Below, one piece after another: positions 28,901 through 37,656 of a stretch of 64,000 bases of DNA. Each line of letters opens with the position of its first letter. Within the stretch, counting starts at the first letter, position 1. Made by a program: the position numbers and the translations under genes. A model generated the notes under the pieces. That model did not search any database and was not told the origin of the DNA. It was given only the letters and a program-made list of their open reading frames with translations. Origin of the DNA: Arthrobacter sp. OY3WO11 (GTDB lineage: Bacteria; Actinomycetota; Actinomycetes; Actinomycetales; Micrococcaceae); contig NZ_LWLP01000001.1 of assembly GCF_001641125.1 (NCBI RefSeq), positions 2,714,079 through 2,778,078 of the forward strand, read 5' to 3'.

Positions 28901-29522
28901 GCTTCCCCAAGGGCGTGAGCTGGCGGCGGATTTCTCCGGTGAGGTCGTTGAGGCGCTGCAGGTTGGCCTGCATGGCGTCGAGCTTGCGCACCGTCCTTTC
29001 CTTGCGCCGGCGGTGCTTCAGGATGCCGGCCGCTTCCTCGATGAAGCCCCGGCGGTCCTCCGGGGTGGCGTGCAGGACGCGGTCAAGCTGGCCCTGGCCC
29101 ACAATGACGTGCATCTCGCGGCCGAGGCCGGAATCGGACAGCAGTTCCTGGATATCCAGCAGGCGGCAGCCTGCACCGTTGATGGCATATTCCGAGCCGC
29201 CCGAGCGGAACAGGGTCCGCGAAATGGTCACTTCGCTGTACTCGATGGGCAGGGCGCCGTCAGTGTTGTCGATGGTCAGCGACACGTGGGCCCGGCCCAG
29301 GGGCGGCCGGCCCGAGGTGCCGGCGAAGATGACGTCTTCCATCTTGCCGCCGCGAAGGGTCTTGGCACCCTGCTCCCCCATAACCCACGCCAGGGCGTCC
29401 ACCACGTTGGACTTTCCGGATCCGTTGGGGCCAACCACCGCGGTAACCCCCGGCTCGAAATTGAAGGTGGTGGCGGACGCGAATGACTTGAACCCCCGGA
29501 CGGTCAGGCTTTTGAGGTGCAA
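25935..29522 (-). CDS. smc: chromosome segregation protein SMC
   Basis: SMC ATPase (1195 residues) that compacts and segregates chromosomes with ScpAB. The N-terminal Walker A is VVGPNGSGKSN (about 29-39). Two long coiled coils flank a hinge around residues 500-670. The C-terminal head has the ABC signature LSLLSGGERSL and Walker B FYVMDEVEAALDD. The start is the TTG at 29522 (MHLKSLTVRGFKSF), fixed by homology, with AGGAGAA 10 bases upstream. It is usually followed directly by or close to mutM-rnc on its 5' side; here the ole cluster intervenes. Confidence 0.96.
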   Translation of the reverse strand: MHLKSLTVRGFKSFASATTFNFEPGVTAVVGPNGSGKSNVVDALAWVMGEQGAKTLRGGKMEDVIFAGTSGRPPLGRAHVSLTIDNTDGALPIEYSEVTISRTLFRSGGSEYAINGAGCRLLDIQELLSDSGLGREMHVIVGQGQLDRVLHATPEDRRGFIEEAAGILKHRRRKERTVRKLDAMQANLQRLNDLTGEIRRQLTPLGKQAEVARRAQRVQFDVRDARARLLADDLAQLQLALEQDVADEAAVKERRALVAGQLEIGRRQQAVLEQRAAEATPQLNAARDTWYRLSATRERLRSLGSLAQERNSLLGSVEAPPPGRDPEQLERQAARVREELAELERDILDRRSALEAASADKAEAERAALEEDKRLTAELRAAADRREGLARLAGQVAAARSRVESAQAELGRLRESLAAGTERRARAQAEFAALENQVAGVEEGEESLDADYEAASEALDTVVQQIAGLQAAVSEGVRKRDALVARRDALKLGLERKDGASHALHAGLDGIQGSLAAQLTVTPGFETAIAAVLGEASEAVLVQDAATAVAVVQLLKDHDAGRASLLVAASAAAAEMSRDTTAPLPAGARWAADLVTSPSPYAPLVAHLLSGTAVVPDIQAASALVAAHPELTAVTRAGDIFTALSATGGSAKAPSLLEVQAAVDDAERELAEVTAGLERNRFALAGAEAQRTEAQEHADAALDRLHDSDARLAAVAERLGHLNSVLRSAVGESDRLAASLAKAEENVAAEEEALAAVTARLAAAQEVPLEQEPSTGHRDALAQAATHARSAEVEARLSLRSAEEQLTATRNRAASLERAAATERRAREEAAERARVRRIKARRAAAVSAAVGLALRYVDVSVDLAQHERDLAEENREQRDRELAEIRTANELLARELADLTDNVHRDELARTQQKARIEALESRSIDELGITPDALVAEFGPDVPVPVPAGESGDKWAALRAPVDHTGADIVEGKPYVRAEQEKRLRKAERDLAGLGRVNPLALEEFAALEERHQFLSAQLEDLKASRKDLLDIIKEVDDRVQRVFTEAFEDTQAQFTRVFARLFPGGEGRLVLTDPSDMLTTGIEVEARPAGKKIKRLSLLSGGERSLTAVALLVAIFKARPSPFYVMDEVEAALDDTNLGRLITIFEELRESSQLIVITHQKRTMEVADALYGVTMRGDGVSTVISQRLGAEV

Positions 29523-29755
29523 GGCGTTTCGGTTCTCCTGCTCGGCGGACGCGGATGGTGGGGACAGCCACGGATACCTACAATCTACTGCGGGGCCGGG
29601 ACATTTTCGTGCAGAAGCCCGTCCGGGCCGGGCCGGATGTCCTGTTCTGCATGTGCAGGAATGGACCGCCACCGGGCATGATTAGTCCTTGGGCTTTGTG
29701 CTTGAGGGGGCGGTTACCCGCCACAGCACAGGACGGACACGAACAGAGGCTTGAT

Positions 29756-30778
29756 TTGATAGGGAATGCAACGTTCCGGCACCGCAACACCGCTCTGCTC
29801 TCGGTGATCAGCGTCCAGGCTCCGCGGATTGTCAGTTCCACGGAATTCGACCACCGGCTGGCGTCCACCCTGCGCCGGCTGAAATTTCCGCCGAAGCTGC
29901 TCGAGCGGGTAGCCGGCGTCACGCACCGCCGGTGGTGGGCCCCCGGGACGTCTTTCGACGACGCCGCCATCGAGGCGGGCGCAAAGGCCCTGGCTGATTC
30001 CGGCATCGAAGCGTCCGAGGTGGGACTGTTGATCAACACGTCCGTCACGCGGCGGAACCTCGAACCGTCTGTCGCGGTCAAGGTCCACCACGGACTGGGC
30101 CTCCCGTCCTCCGCCATGAACTTCGACGTCGCGAACGCCTGCCTGGGATTCGTCAATGGCATGACCCTGGCCGCCAACATGATCGACTCCGGCCAGATCA
30201 AGTACGCGGTGATCGTCAACGGCGAGGATGCACAAGCCACGCAGGAGGCCACCCTGGCCCGGCTGCAGCGGCCCGAAACAACCCGCGAGGACTTCAACCG
30301 GGAGTTCGCCACGCTCACCCTGGGCTCAGGGGCCGCTGCGGCCGTCCTGGGGCCGGCGGACGAACACCCGGGGGCGCACCGGATCCTCGGCGGCGTGATG
30401 CGGGCCGGGACGGAGCACCACGAGCTGTGCGTCGGCGGCATCGACGGCATGGCCACCGACACGAAGGGCCTTCTCGACGGCGGCCTGCAGTTGGTGCTCG
30501 ACGCCTGGCACGAGGCCCAGCCGGAGTGGGATTGGGGCTCGATGGACCGTTATGTCACGCACCAGGTGAGTACGGCATACACCCAGGCCATCGTTGACGC
30601 CATCGACCTGGACCCGGACAAGGTGCCCATCACGTTCCCGCACTGGGGCAATGTGGGGCCGGCATCCCTGCCCATGACGCTGGCCGCCGAAGCGCAGAAC
30701 CTAAACGAGGGGGACCGCGTGCTGTGCATGGGCGTCGGATCCGGCCTCAACACCGCCATGGTGGAAATCGTTTGGTAG
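29756..30778 (+). CDS. oleA: OleA, long-chain acyl condensing thiolase
   Basis: Thiolase-superfamily enzyme (about 340 residues) that joins two fatty acyl-CoAs head to head into a beta-keto acid, the first step to long-chain olefins. Relative to the TTG at 29756 the catalytic residues are Cys129 in VANACLGF, His269 in VTHQVS and Asn299 in WGNVGP. Annotation as FabH is the common alternative, but the gene context (oleBC, oleD) and the EDFNREF segment support OleA. The TTG has AGAGG six bases upstream; no closer ATG exists. Its stop overlaps the oleBC start. Confidence 0.9.
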   Translation: MIGNATFRHRNTALLSVISVQAPRIVSSTEFDHRLASTLRRLKFPPKLLERVAGVTHRRWWAPGTSFDDAAIEAGAKALADSGIEASEVGLLINTSVTRRNLEPSVAVKVHHGLGLPSSAMNFDVANACLGFVNGMTLAANMIDSGQIKYAVIVNGEDAQATQEATLARLQRPETTREDFNREFATLTLGSGAAAAVLGPADEHPGAHRILGGVMRAGTEHHELCVGGIDGMATDTKGLLDGGLQLVLDAWHEAQPEWDWGSMDRYVTHQVSTAYTQAIVDAIDLDPDKVPITFPHWGNVGPASLPMTLAAEAQNLNEGDRVLCMGVGSGLNTAMVEIVW

Positions 30779-33495
30779 CCGCCGACTGGCCCGGCGTAGA
30801 CCCGGAATGGTCACGCGGAATCGCTGTGCCGTCCACCTCCGCCGCGGATGAGCCCGGGACGGTGCACCACTGGCACCTTTTGGACAACGGGGCCCAGCTG
30901 TCGCGGCGCGGCCTGTCCCCTGCCGGCACCCTGCTGTGCGTGCACGGCAACCCGACCTGGTCATATCTGTGGCGGACACTGCTGGCCGCCGGGTCCCGCC
31001 CGGAGCAGCCTTGGCGCGTGGTGGCCGTGGACCAGCTGGACATGGGTTTCTCGGAGCGGACAGGGACGTTCCGGCGGCTGGCGGACCGGATCAATGACCT
31101 CGGCGACCTCACCGACGCGCTGGCGCTGGACGGTCCGGTGGTCACCGTCGGCCACGACTGGGGCGGCGTGATCAGCCTCGGCTGGGCCCTGGCCCATCCG
31201 AGGCAGCTCGCCGGGGTGGTGCTGACCAACACCGCTGTCCACCAGCCTTCCGGATCACCCATCCCGCCGGCGCTGCGGCTTGCCCTGCACCCCGCGGTGC
31301 ACAGGTGGGGCACAACGACGTCGGACGCTTTCCTGCGGGTGACCCATTCCCTGGCCCGCCCGCCGCTTGCCCCCGAGGTCCGCCGCGCGTTCATGGCCCC
31401 GTATGCGGGCGCCGGCCGCCGCGGGGGCGTGGGTAACTTCGTCGCGGACATCCCCGCAGACGCATCCCATCCCAGCTTTGCCGCGCTCAACCGGGTCGCC
31501 GAAGGGCTGCCCGGGTTGAATGTTCCAGCACTGCTGCTCTGGGGCCCGCGGGATCCGATCTTCTCCGACCGGTACCTCAAGGACCTGGTCGGCCGGCTGC
31601 CGGCCGCGAAAGTGCACCGTTTCGAAGGTGCCGGCCACCTGGTCGCAGAGGACCGGGACATCGCCGGCCCCGTCTTCGAGTGGCTCACCGGATACGGTGG
31701 GGACGGTACGCCTGTCGGCGGAGGGACTGTTTCCGCGGCGGGAGCTGCCGTGCCTCCCCCGGCTGTGCCTTCCCCGGCCGTGCCCTCCATTGCGGGAGAT
31801 CCCGGCACCGACTTCACGCCCCTCTGGGAGCCGCTGGCGGAGCTCGCGGCAGGACCCGACGGCCGGGACACCGCCGTCGCGGAAATGGCCGCGGACGGGA
31901 GTGTTTCCCGTTCGCTCAGCTGGCTGGAGCTTGAACAGCAGATCGCCGCCGTCGCCAATGGACTCCGGCAGGCCGGGGTGCGGACGGGCAGCCGCGTGAG
32001 CCTGATGGTTCCACCCGGCGTGGACCTGACCGTGGTCCTCTACGCCTGCCTGCGGCTCGGCGCAGTGGTGGTGGTGGCGGACGCCGGACTCGGCACCCGC
32101 GGCCTCAGCCGAGCCGTCAAGGGCGCCGCCCCGGACTTCCTTATCGGCATCGACAAGGCCCTCGCCGCAGCATCGGTGCTCGGCTGGCCGGGGCGCCGCA
32201 TCAGTGTGAAGGACCTGCCGGCTGCCCGCCGCCGACTCCTCGCCGTCGAGACCTCCCTCGCCGCACTGGCCCGCCGGGGCAGCCTCCCGGCCGGAACGGC
32301 GCCGGTGCTGCAGGATCCGGACCCGGATGCGCCCGCGGCGGTGCTCTTCACCTCCGGATCCACCGGACCCGCCAAGGGCGTGGTGTACACGCAGCGGCGG
32401 CTGGCGGCGATGCGGGACACCGTCGCTGTGACGCTGGGAATCGGCCCCGGCGCGCGCCTGGTGGCCGGGTTCGCGCCCTTCGCGCTGCTGGGTCCGGCCC
32501 TGGGGGCCGTCTCCGTGACGCCAGCCATGGACGTCACCGCACCGCGGACGCTGACAGCCCGCGCACTGGCGGACGCTGCCGCGGCCATCGACGCCACCGT
32601 GGTCTTCGCCTCCCCCGCGGCACTCTGCAACGTCCTGGCCACCCGTAACGGCCTGGGACAACCCGGGCGGCAGGCCCTGGAACGCGTGGAGCTGCTCCTC
32701 TCGGCCGGCGCCCCCGTCCCCGAACCGCTCCTTGCGGACGTGCAGCGGCTGCTGCCCGACGCCTCGCTGCACACCCCCTACGGAATGACCGAGGCGCTGC
32801 CCGTCACGGATATCAGCTTGGAACAGATCCGTACCGCCGCGGCAGACGCTGCGGCCGGAAACATGGCTGGGGCGGGCAACGGTGTGTGCGTGGGCCTGCC
32901 GGTGCACAGCGCCCGCGTCGCTGTCATCCCGCTTGCCGCGGACGGCGCCGCTCCCGGCAATATCCCCGTCACGGAGCCGGGAGTCACCGGCGAAATCCTG
33001 GTGGGCGCCCCGCATGTGAAGGAAACCTACGACAGGCTCTGGCTGACGCAGCGCGAGAGCATCCGCACGGCCGGCTGGCACCGTACCGGCGACGTCGGAC
33101 ACTTCGACAGTGCCGGCCGGCTGTGGGTGGAAGGACGCCTGGCCCATGTCGTGACCGCGCCCGACGCCGTGGTAACACCGGTGGGCGCCGAACAGGCCAT
33201 CGAACGGCTGGACGGCGTCGGACTGGCCGCCGTCGTCGGTGTCGGCCCTTCGGGGACGCAGGCTGTGGTGGCCGTCGTCGAGACGGTGCCGCCGGCCCGC
33301 CGGGCGGGCCCTGCCGCGCCGCAGCTCGCAGCACGGGTCCGGGAAGCGGCCCGCATGGCAGGCGCCAGCGTCTCCGCCGTCCTGGTTGTCCCCTCCCAGC
33401 CCACCGACATCCGCCATAACGCCAAGATCGACCGGACCCGCCTGTCCCGGTGGGCCACCGCAGTGCTGGCCGGCGGCCGGGCGGGCAGGCCGTGA
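30772..33495 (+). CDS. oleBC: OleB-OleC fusion: beta-lactone decarboxylase plus beta-lactone synthetase
   Basis: A single 907-residue protein fusing two steps of olefin synthesis. Residues 1-310 are an OleB haloalkane-dehalogenase-type alpha/beta-hydrolase. It has HGNPTWSYLWR (59-69), nucleophile Asp129 in GHDWGG and His289 in GAGHLVAED, and turns a beta-lactone into the alkene. A Pro/Ala-rich linker (311-345) leads to an OleC adenylate-forming enzyme. That part has the P-loop FTSGSTGPAKG (526-536), YGMTE and RTGDVGHFD, and makes the beta-lactone from the beta-hydroxy acid. The TTG at 30772, inside the oleA end, has GGTGGAA upstream; an in-frame ATG at 30724 is less likely. Such fusions are known in actinobacteria such as Micrococcus. 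Confidence 0.9.
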   Translation: MVAADWPGVDPEWSRGIAVPSTSAADEPGTVHHWHLLDNGAQLSRRGLSPAGTLLCVHGNPTWSYLWRTLLAAGSRPEQPWRVVAVDQLDMGFSERTGTFRRLADRINDLGDLTDALALDGPVVTVGHDWGGVISLGWALAHPRQLAGVVLTNTAVHQPSGSPIPPALRLALHPAVHRWGTTTSDAFLRVTHSLARPPLAPEVRRAFMAPYAGAGRRGGVGNFVADIPADASHPSFAALNRVAEGLPGLNVPALLLWGPRDPIFSDRYLKDLVGRLPAAKVHRFEGAGHLVAEDRDIAGPVFEWLTGYGGDGTPVGGGTVSAAGAAVPPPAVPSPAVPSIAGDPGTDFTPLWEPLAELAAGPDGRDTAVAEMAADGSVSRSLSWLELEQQIAAVANGLRQAGVRTGSRVSLMVPPGVDLTVVLYACLRLGAVVVVADAGLGTRGLSRAVKGAAPDFLIGIDKALAAASVLGWPGRRISVKDLPAARRRLLAVETSLAALARRGSLPAGTAPVLQDPDPDAPAAVLFTSGSTGPAKGVVYTQRRLAAMRDTVAVTLGIGPGARLVAGFAPFALLGPALGAVSVTPAMDVTAPRTLTARALADAAAAIDATVVFASPAALCNVLATRNGLGQPGRQALERVELLLSAGAPVPEPLLADVQRLLPDASLHTPYGMTEALPVTDISLEQIRTAAADAAAGNMAGAGNGVCVGLPVHSARVAVIPLAADGAAPGNIPVTEPGVTGEILVGAPHVKETYDRLWLTQRESIRTAGWHRTGDVGHFDSAGRLWVEGRLAHVVTAPDAVVTPVGAEQAIERLDGVGLAAVVGVGPSGTQAVVAVVETVPPARRAGPAAPQLAARVREAARMAGASVSAVLVVPSQPTDIRHNAKIDRTRLSRWATAVLAGGRAGRP

Positions 33496-34463
33496 GGGTC
33501 CTCGTCACCGGGGCGAGCGGCCTGCTCGGCGGCGGGGTGGCCCGGCTGCTGGTCCGCCAGGGCCAGGCCGTCACCACCTTCCAGCGGCGCCCCGCCGGAG
33601 TCGACGGCGCCACGGACCTTACCGGGTCCATCACTGACGACGCCGCCGTCCGCCGGGCCGTTGCCGGCGCAGAGGGCATTATCCACCTGGCGGCCAAGGT
33701 CTCCTTCACCGGCAAGGCCACGGAATTCGACGCGGTGAATGTTGACGGCACGCGCCGCCTCCTCCGTGCGGCCCGTGCGGCGGGCGTGCAGGACGTGGTC
33801 TTTGTTTCCTCACCGTCCGTGGCCAACTCGGGGGCCGCAATAGCGGGAGTGGGCGCCGAACCGGCCGACCCGGACCGGGCGCATGGGGACTATTCGCGCA
33901 CCAAGGCCCGGGCCGAACTTCTTGCGCTGGCTGCTGACTCGCCGGATTTCAGGGTCGCAGCGGTGCGCCCGCACATCGTCTGGGGCCCTGGTGACACCCA
34001 GCTGGTGGAACGAGTACTGGACCGCGCACGCCGGCGCCGTTTGCCCCTGCTCGACGACGGGGCTGCCCTGATCGACACGACCTACGTCGACAACGCCGCC
34101 TCGGCCATCGTCGCGGCGCTGCACCGCATGGAGCACATCCACGGCCGGGCGCTCGTGGTCAGCAACGGTGAACCGCGGCCGGTAGGCGAGCTCCTTGCGG
34201 GCATCTGCGCCGCCGGCGGAGTTCCGGCTCCGTCCTGGTCCGTTCCGGGCAGCCTGGCGCGGGCGGCAGGATCGCTGATCGAAGTTCTGTGGACCCGGGC
34301 CGGGCGGGCCGGGGAACCACCGATGACCAGGTTCCTCGCTGAGCAGCTCTCCACCGCCCACTGGTTCGACCAGCGTGAAACCCGCCGGCTCCTGGACTGG
34401 GCACCGGCAGTATCCATTGACGAGGGCCTGGCGAGGCTGGCCGGACACTACCGCGCCCGGTAG
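33492..34463 (+). CDS. oleD: OleD, 2-alkyl-3-ketoalkanoate reductase
   Basis: Extended short-chain dehydrogenase (323 residues) that reduces the OleA beta-keto acid to the beta-hydroxy acid with NADPH. Rossmann motif VTGASGLLGGG (5-15), HLAAKVSF, catalytic Ser in FVSSPSV and YSRTK. The start is the GTG at 33492, overlapping the oleBC stop as GTGA, so the two are translationally coupled. Together the three genes make a complete OleABCD pathway. The 3' end faces mutM with only a 35-base gap and no clear terminator. Confidence 0.9.
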   Translation: MRVLVTGASGLLGGGVARLLVRQGQAVTTFQRRPAGVDGATDLTGSITDDAAVRRAVAGAEGIIHLAAKVSFTGKATEFDAVNVDGTRRLLRAARAAGVQDVVFVSSPSVANSGAAIAGVGAEPADPDRAHGDYSRTKARAELLALAADSPDFRVAAVRPHIVWGPGDTQLVERVLDRARRRRLPLLDDGAALIDTTYVDNAASAIVAALHRMEHIHGRALVVSNGEPRPVGELLAGICAAGGVPAPSWSVPGSLARAAGSLIEVLWTRAGRAGEPPMTRFLAEQLSTAHWFDQRETRRLLDWAPAVSIDEGLARLAGHYRAR

Positions 34464-34498
34464 GTGGCTGCTCTATCCGGTTTCCCGGCAGTGTTCCC

Positions 34499-35470
34499 CT
34501 ACCAGCGGCCGTTCCGCGGCCGGGGCTGGCAGGCTGGGCAGGTGTAGGACGAGCGGTTCATGAACTGCTCGCGCTTCATGCGGCTGGACACGCCTGCTGC
34601 CGCGCAGCGCTTACAATCCAGGCCTTCGCGGCCGTAGGCGTTCAGGGACCGGTCGAAGTACCCTGAGGCGCCATTGACGTTCACGTAAAGGGAGTCAAAG
34701 CTCGTCCCGCCGGCGGCAAGGGCGTCCAGCATGACCTCCCGGGCTTCCGCGATGACGCGTTCTGCCTCGGCACGCCGCAGCGTGTCCGTGGGCCGGGCAT
34801 AGTGCAGCCGGGCGCGCCAGAGGGCTTCATCGGCATAGATGTTGCCGATGCCGGACACCAGGCCCTGGTCCAGCAGGGCCCGCTTCAGCCCTGTTTTGCG
34901 TTTCCGGAGACGCCGGTAGAAAAGGTCGAATGAGAACGCCGGGTCCAGCGGATCCCGTGCGATGTGGGCCGCTTCCTCCGCGATCAGCGGAAGGGGCGAT
35001 TCAGCGAGTCCGCCGGGGCCGCCGTCGTCCGTTGGAACCAGGCCCGTGACAAACAGGCCGCCGAAAATCCGCTGGTCCACGAACCGCAGCTGGTCGGGCA
35101 TGCCGTTGCGGGGGCTCAGCCGGAGACGGACCTTGAGGTGCTTTTCGTCAGGCACGTCCCTGTCCTGCATCAGGAGCTGGCCGCTCATGCCCAAGTGCGC
35201 CATGAGCGCTACCTGCGGGGCGCCCGCACTGTCTTGGGTTCCGGCCGGCCCGCCGGAACCGGCGTCCAGAAGCGGCATCCAGAGGAACTTGCCCCGCCGC
35301 ACAACGTCCGCGACGGTGGCGCCCTGCAGGTTCCCGATAAAGTCTTCGGTGCCCAGCGCGTGGCGGCGGATCGACCGTGGATCAACCACCTCCACCGCGT
35401 CAATGGTCCGTTTCCGGACCCAGCTCACCAGGCCGCGCCGGACCACCTCGACTTCGGGAAGTTCAGGCAC
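34499..35470 (-). CDS. mutM: formamidopyrimidine-DNA glycosylase
   Basis: Fpg/MutM (323 residues) removes 8-oxoguanine and other oxidised purines and cleaves the strand. After start removal the N-terminus is [13 protein letters not shown], whose Pro is the catalytic nucleophile, followed by Glu. [12 protein letters not shown], the helix-two-turn-helix [13 protein letters not shown] and a C-terminal zinc finger (CKRC...CPAC) are present. The start is a GTG at 35470, four bases after the rnc stop. It is longer than the E. coli enzyme (269) because of inserted glycine-rich loops. Confidence 0.95.
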   Translation of the reverse strand: MPELPEVEVVRRGLVSWVRKRTIDAVEVVDPRSIRRHALGTEDFIGNLQGATVADVVRRGKFLWMPLLDAGSGGPAGTQDSAGAPQVALMAHLGMSGQLLMQDRDVPDEKHLKVRLRLSPRNGMPDQLRFVDQRIFGGLFVTGLVPTDDGGPGGLAESPLPLIAEEAAHIARDPLDPAFSFDLFYRRLRKRKTGLKRALLDQGLVSGIGNIYADEALWRARLHYARPTDTLRRAEAERVIAEAREVMLDALAAGGTSFDSLYVNVNGASGYFDRSLNAYGREGLDCKRCAAAGVSSRMKREQFMNRSSYTCPACQPRPRNGRW

Positions 35471-35474
35471 GGGG

Positions 35475-36206
35475 CTACGTTGCGGGGACGGAACCGGCGG
35501 ACGTGGCTGCCCCCGGAGGGTTGCCGGGTCCGGTGAGCACCCGCCAAGCGTCGGCGGCCGCCTCCTGCTCCGCTTCCTTCTTCGAGTGGCCGGAGCCCTT
35601 CCCGTAGGCGGTGCCGCCGACGTGCAGGACTGCAGTAAACGTCCGCGCATGGTCCGGACCGGAGCCATCCACGGCATAGTGGATGGAGCCCAGCTGACGG
35701 CTGGCGGCCAGTTCCTGGATGCTGGTTTTCCAGTCCGTCCCGGCACCCAGTGCTGCGGCGTCCTTGAGCAGTGGACCGATCAGGCGCATCACCAGCTGGC
35801 GGGCCGTCTCGATGTCGTTGGAGACGTAGGTGGCGCCGATCAGGGCCTCCATGGTGTCTGCCAGGATTGACGCCTTGTTCTTGCCCTGGGTGAGCTTTTC
35901 GCCCTGCCCAAGGTAGATGTATTCCCCGATGCCCAGGCTGCGGCCGATGCCGGCCAGCGCCCGCGTACTGACGACGGCGGAACGCCGTTTGGCCAGGTCG
36001 CCTTCGGGAAGGTCCGGGTTGTCCCGGTACAGGGCGTCCGTGACGGAGAATCCCAGGATGGAGTCGCCCAGGAATTCCAGGCGCTCGTTCGTGGGAATGC
36101 CGCCGTTTTCGTAGGCGTAGGAACGGTGGGTGAGCGCAAGACGAAGCGTCCCGGCGTCAATAGAGACACCGAGACGCTTCAGAAGCTCTTCAGTTGAAGA
36201 CATCAT
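35475..36206 (-). CDS. rnc: ribonuclease III
   Basis: RNase III (243 residues) cuts double-stranded RNA, including rRNA precursors. The signature [13 protein letters not shown] (about 40-52), with catalytic Glu/Asp, and [12 protein letters not shown] are present. A C-terminal double-stranded RNA-binding domain (about 160-230) includes [16 protein letters not shown]. It starts with two successive ATG codons. It lies in the rpmF-rnc-mutM order typical of actinobacteria with short gaps on both sides. Confidence 0.96.
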   Translation of the reverse strand: MMSSTEELLKRLGVSIDAGTLRLALTHRSYAYENGGIPTNERLEFLGDSILGFSVTDALYRDNPDLPEGDLAKRRSAVVSTRALAGIGRSLGIGEYIYLGQGEKLTQGKNKASILADTMEALIGATYVSNDIETARQLVMRLIGPLLKDAAALGAGTDWKTSIQELAASRQLGSIHYAVDGSGPDHARTFTAVLHVGGTAYGKGSGHSKKEAEQEAAADAWRVLTGPGNPPGAATSAGSVPAT

Positions 36207-36224
36207 GTCAGCCTGAGTGGCCGA

Positions 36225-36428
36225 TTAGACGTCCGCGACCTTGCGTCCCTTGTACTCAAGGAACAGCGCAGTGCCGGCCGAGTCGGTGACAACCTTTGCC
36301 TGGTGCGGCAGGCTGTAGGTGACCTGGCCGTTCTCGACGGTCTTCACCAGGTGGGGGGCGGTTGCCTTCCACTGGGAGCGGCGGGCGCGGGTATTCGAGC
36401 GAGACATTTTCCGCTTGGGAACAGCCAC
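36225..36428 (-). CDS. rpmF: 50S ribosomal protein L32
   Basis: L32 (67 residues), [20 protein letters not shown] onward. It lacks the four zinc-binding cysteines of the C+ type, so it is the zinc-independent form. The start is a GTG at 36428. It is placed between yceD and rnc, as usual, and is probably co-transcribed with both. Confidence 0.96.
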   Translation of the reverse strand: MAVPKRKMSRSNTRARRSQWKATAPHLVKTVENGQVTYSLPHQAKVVTDSAGTALFLEYKGRKVADV

Positions 36429-36464
36429 GGCTAACTCATTTCTCTCTAGACAAACACGTACACA

Positions 36465-36989
36465 TCAATTTTGCCGGTCAGGCTTAGCCATATCAGCTAG
36501 GGCAGCCCAGCGAGGATCCAGGACCTCGTGGTGGTGCCCCGGCTCGTCTTCCAGGCGAACTCCACATTCGGAGCAAAGGCCCTGGCAGTCTTCCCGGCAC
36601 ACCGGCTGGAACGGCAGCGCGGTCACTACTGCGTCCCGCAACACCGGTTCAAGATCGATTACATCGTGCTCGACTCGACGTTGCTCTTCATTATCTTCTT
36701 CGTCCGAAAGCTCCACGCCCTCATAGAAGAAAAGTTCCTGCACATTGACCTCAAGGTCATACGCAAGGGGATCCAGGCATCGGCCGCACTCACCTGTTAC
36801 CTCGGTGAGCACGGTACCTGATACCAGAATTCCTTCGTGTACGGCCTCAAGCCTCAGATCCAGCTCGACATCCGAGCCTTCCTGAACGCCAATAAGCGCC
36901 ACACCAAGGTCACCTGGTGCGGGTACATGTTCCTTCAGTGTCCGCATGCTTCCCGGGCTGCGCCCGAGGTCCTTGACGTCGAACGCCAA
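36465..36989 (-). CDS. YceD / DUF177 family protein
   Basis: DUF177 (YceD) protein of at least 174 residues, implicated in 23S rRNA accumulation and genetically tied to rpmF, which follows 36 bases downstream. It has a cysteine pair CGRC near residue 68 and a second set CREDCQGLCSECG near 132-144, a likely metal site. The N-terminus is uncertain. The TTG at 36989 (LAFDVKDLG) has no close binding site, whereas an in-frame ATT at 37013 lies five bases after AGGAG and would add eight residues. Confidence 0.9.
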   Translation of the reverse strand: MAFDVKDLGRSPGSMRTLKEHVPAPGDLGVALIGVQEGSDVELDLRLEAVHEGILVSGTVLTEVTGECGRCLDPLAYDLEVNVQELFFYEGVELSDEEDNEEQRRVEHDVIDLEPVLRDAVVTALPFQPVCREDCQGLCSECGVRLEDEPGHHHEVLDPRWAALADMAKPDRQN

Positions 36990-37112
36990 GGGCGAACCAG
37001 CACCTCTTTTAATGAGAACTCCTGTTGAACATATGACCGACGTACCATCTTAGCCTGAAGAGCCACGGGGACTCAAACCGGCCGGCGCACAGCGCCGAAG
37101 TACCGGACAAGC

Positions 37113-37613
37113 CTACCCTTTCGGATGCTGGTTGTGCGGAGGCTCGCCCGCGAGCATCCGCCGCTGCACCGAGCGGGGCACATAGTCAGACACGTTGCCG
37201 CCAAGGCCTGCCACCTCCTTGATGAGGGTGGAGGACAGGTGCAGATAGTGCGCCTCAGCCGGCAGGAAGACTGTTTCCACGCCGCTAAGCTGCCGGTTCA
37301 TGGTGGCCATGGGCAGTTCGTAGTCAAAGTCCGACGACGACCTCAGGCCTTTGACGATGGCCGAGACGCCGCGCTGCCGGCAGTACTCGGCCAGCAGCCC
37401 TTCCCCTACGGGTTCCACCACAATGCCCTTGAGTGAGGCGAGGGTTTCCCGCGCCATCTCCAGGCGCTCGGTCAGGGTGAACCTGTACTTCTTGGCCTGG
37501 TTGGTGGAGACGGCCACAATGACTTCATCGAAGAGGCCGGCCGCCCGTGCAATAACCTCGAGATGGCCGTTGTGGATGGGGTCGAAGGATCCGGGGCAGA
37601 CAGCGCGTCTCAT
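37113..37613 (-). CDS. coaD: phosphopantetheine adenylyltransferase
   Basis: CoaD (166 residues) transfers AMP to 4'-phosphopantetheine, the penultimate step of coenzyme A synthesis. The nucleotidyltransferase motif is CPGSFDPIHNGHLEV (6-20), with the TxGH-like His. KGLRSSSDFDYE and the C-terminal LSSTLIKEVA are present. It is separated from yceD by 123 bases and divergent from the aminotransferase gene. Confidence 0.97.
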   Translation of the reverse strand: MRRAVCPGSFDPIHNGHLEVIARAAGLFDEVIVAVSTNQAKKYRFTLTERLEMARETLASLKGIVVEPVGEGLLAEYCRQRGVSAIVKGLRSSSDFDYELPMATMNRQLSGVETVFLPAEAHYLHLSSTLIKEVAGLGGNVSDYVPRSVQRRMLAGEPPHNQHPKG

Positions 37614-37656
37614 GCTCCGAACCTACCCCATGGGAAGGCCGGGATACCATGACTGG

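Noticed and set aside
31255..33417. 720-residue open frame antisense to oleBC
   Set aside because: It is the mirror of a strongly coding GC-rich gene; the protein is His/Gly/Gln-rich low-complexity and resembles no family.
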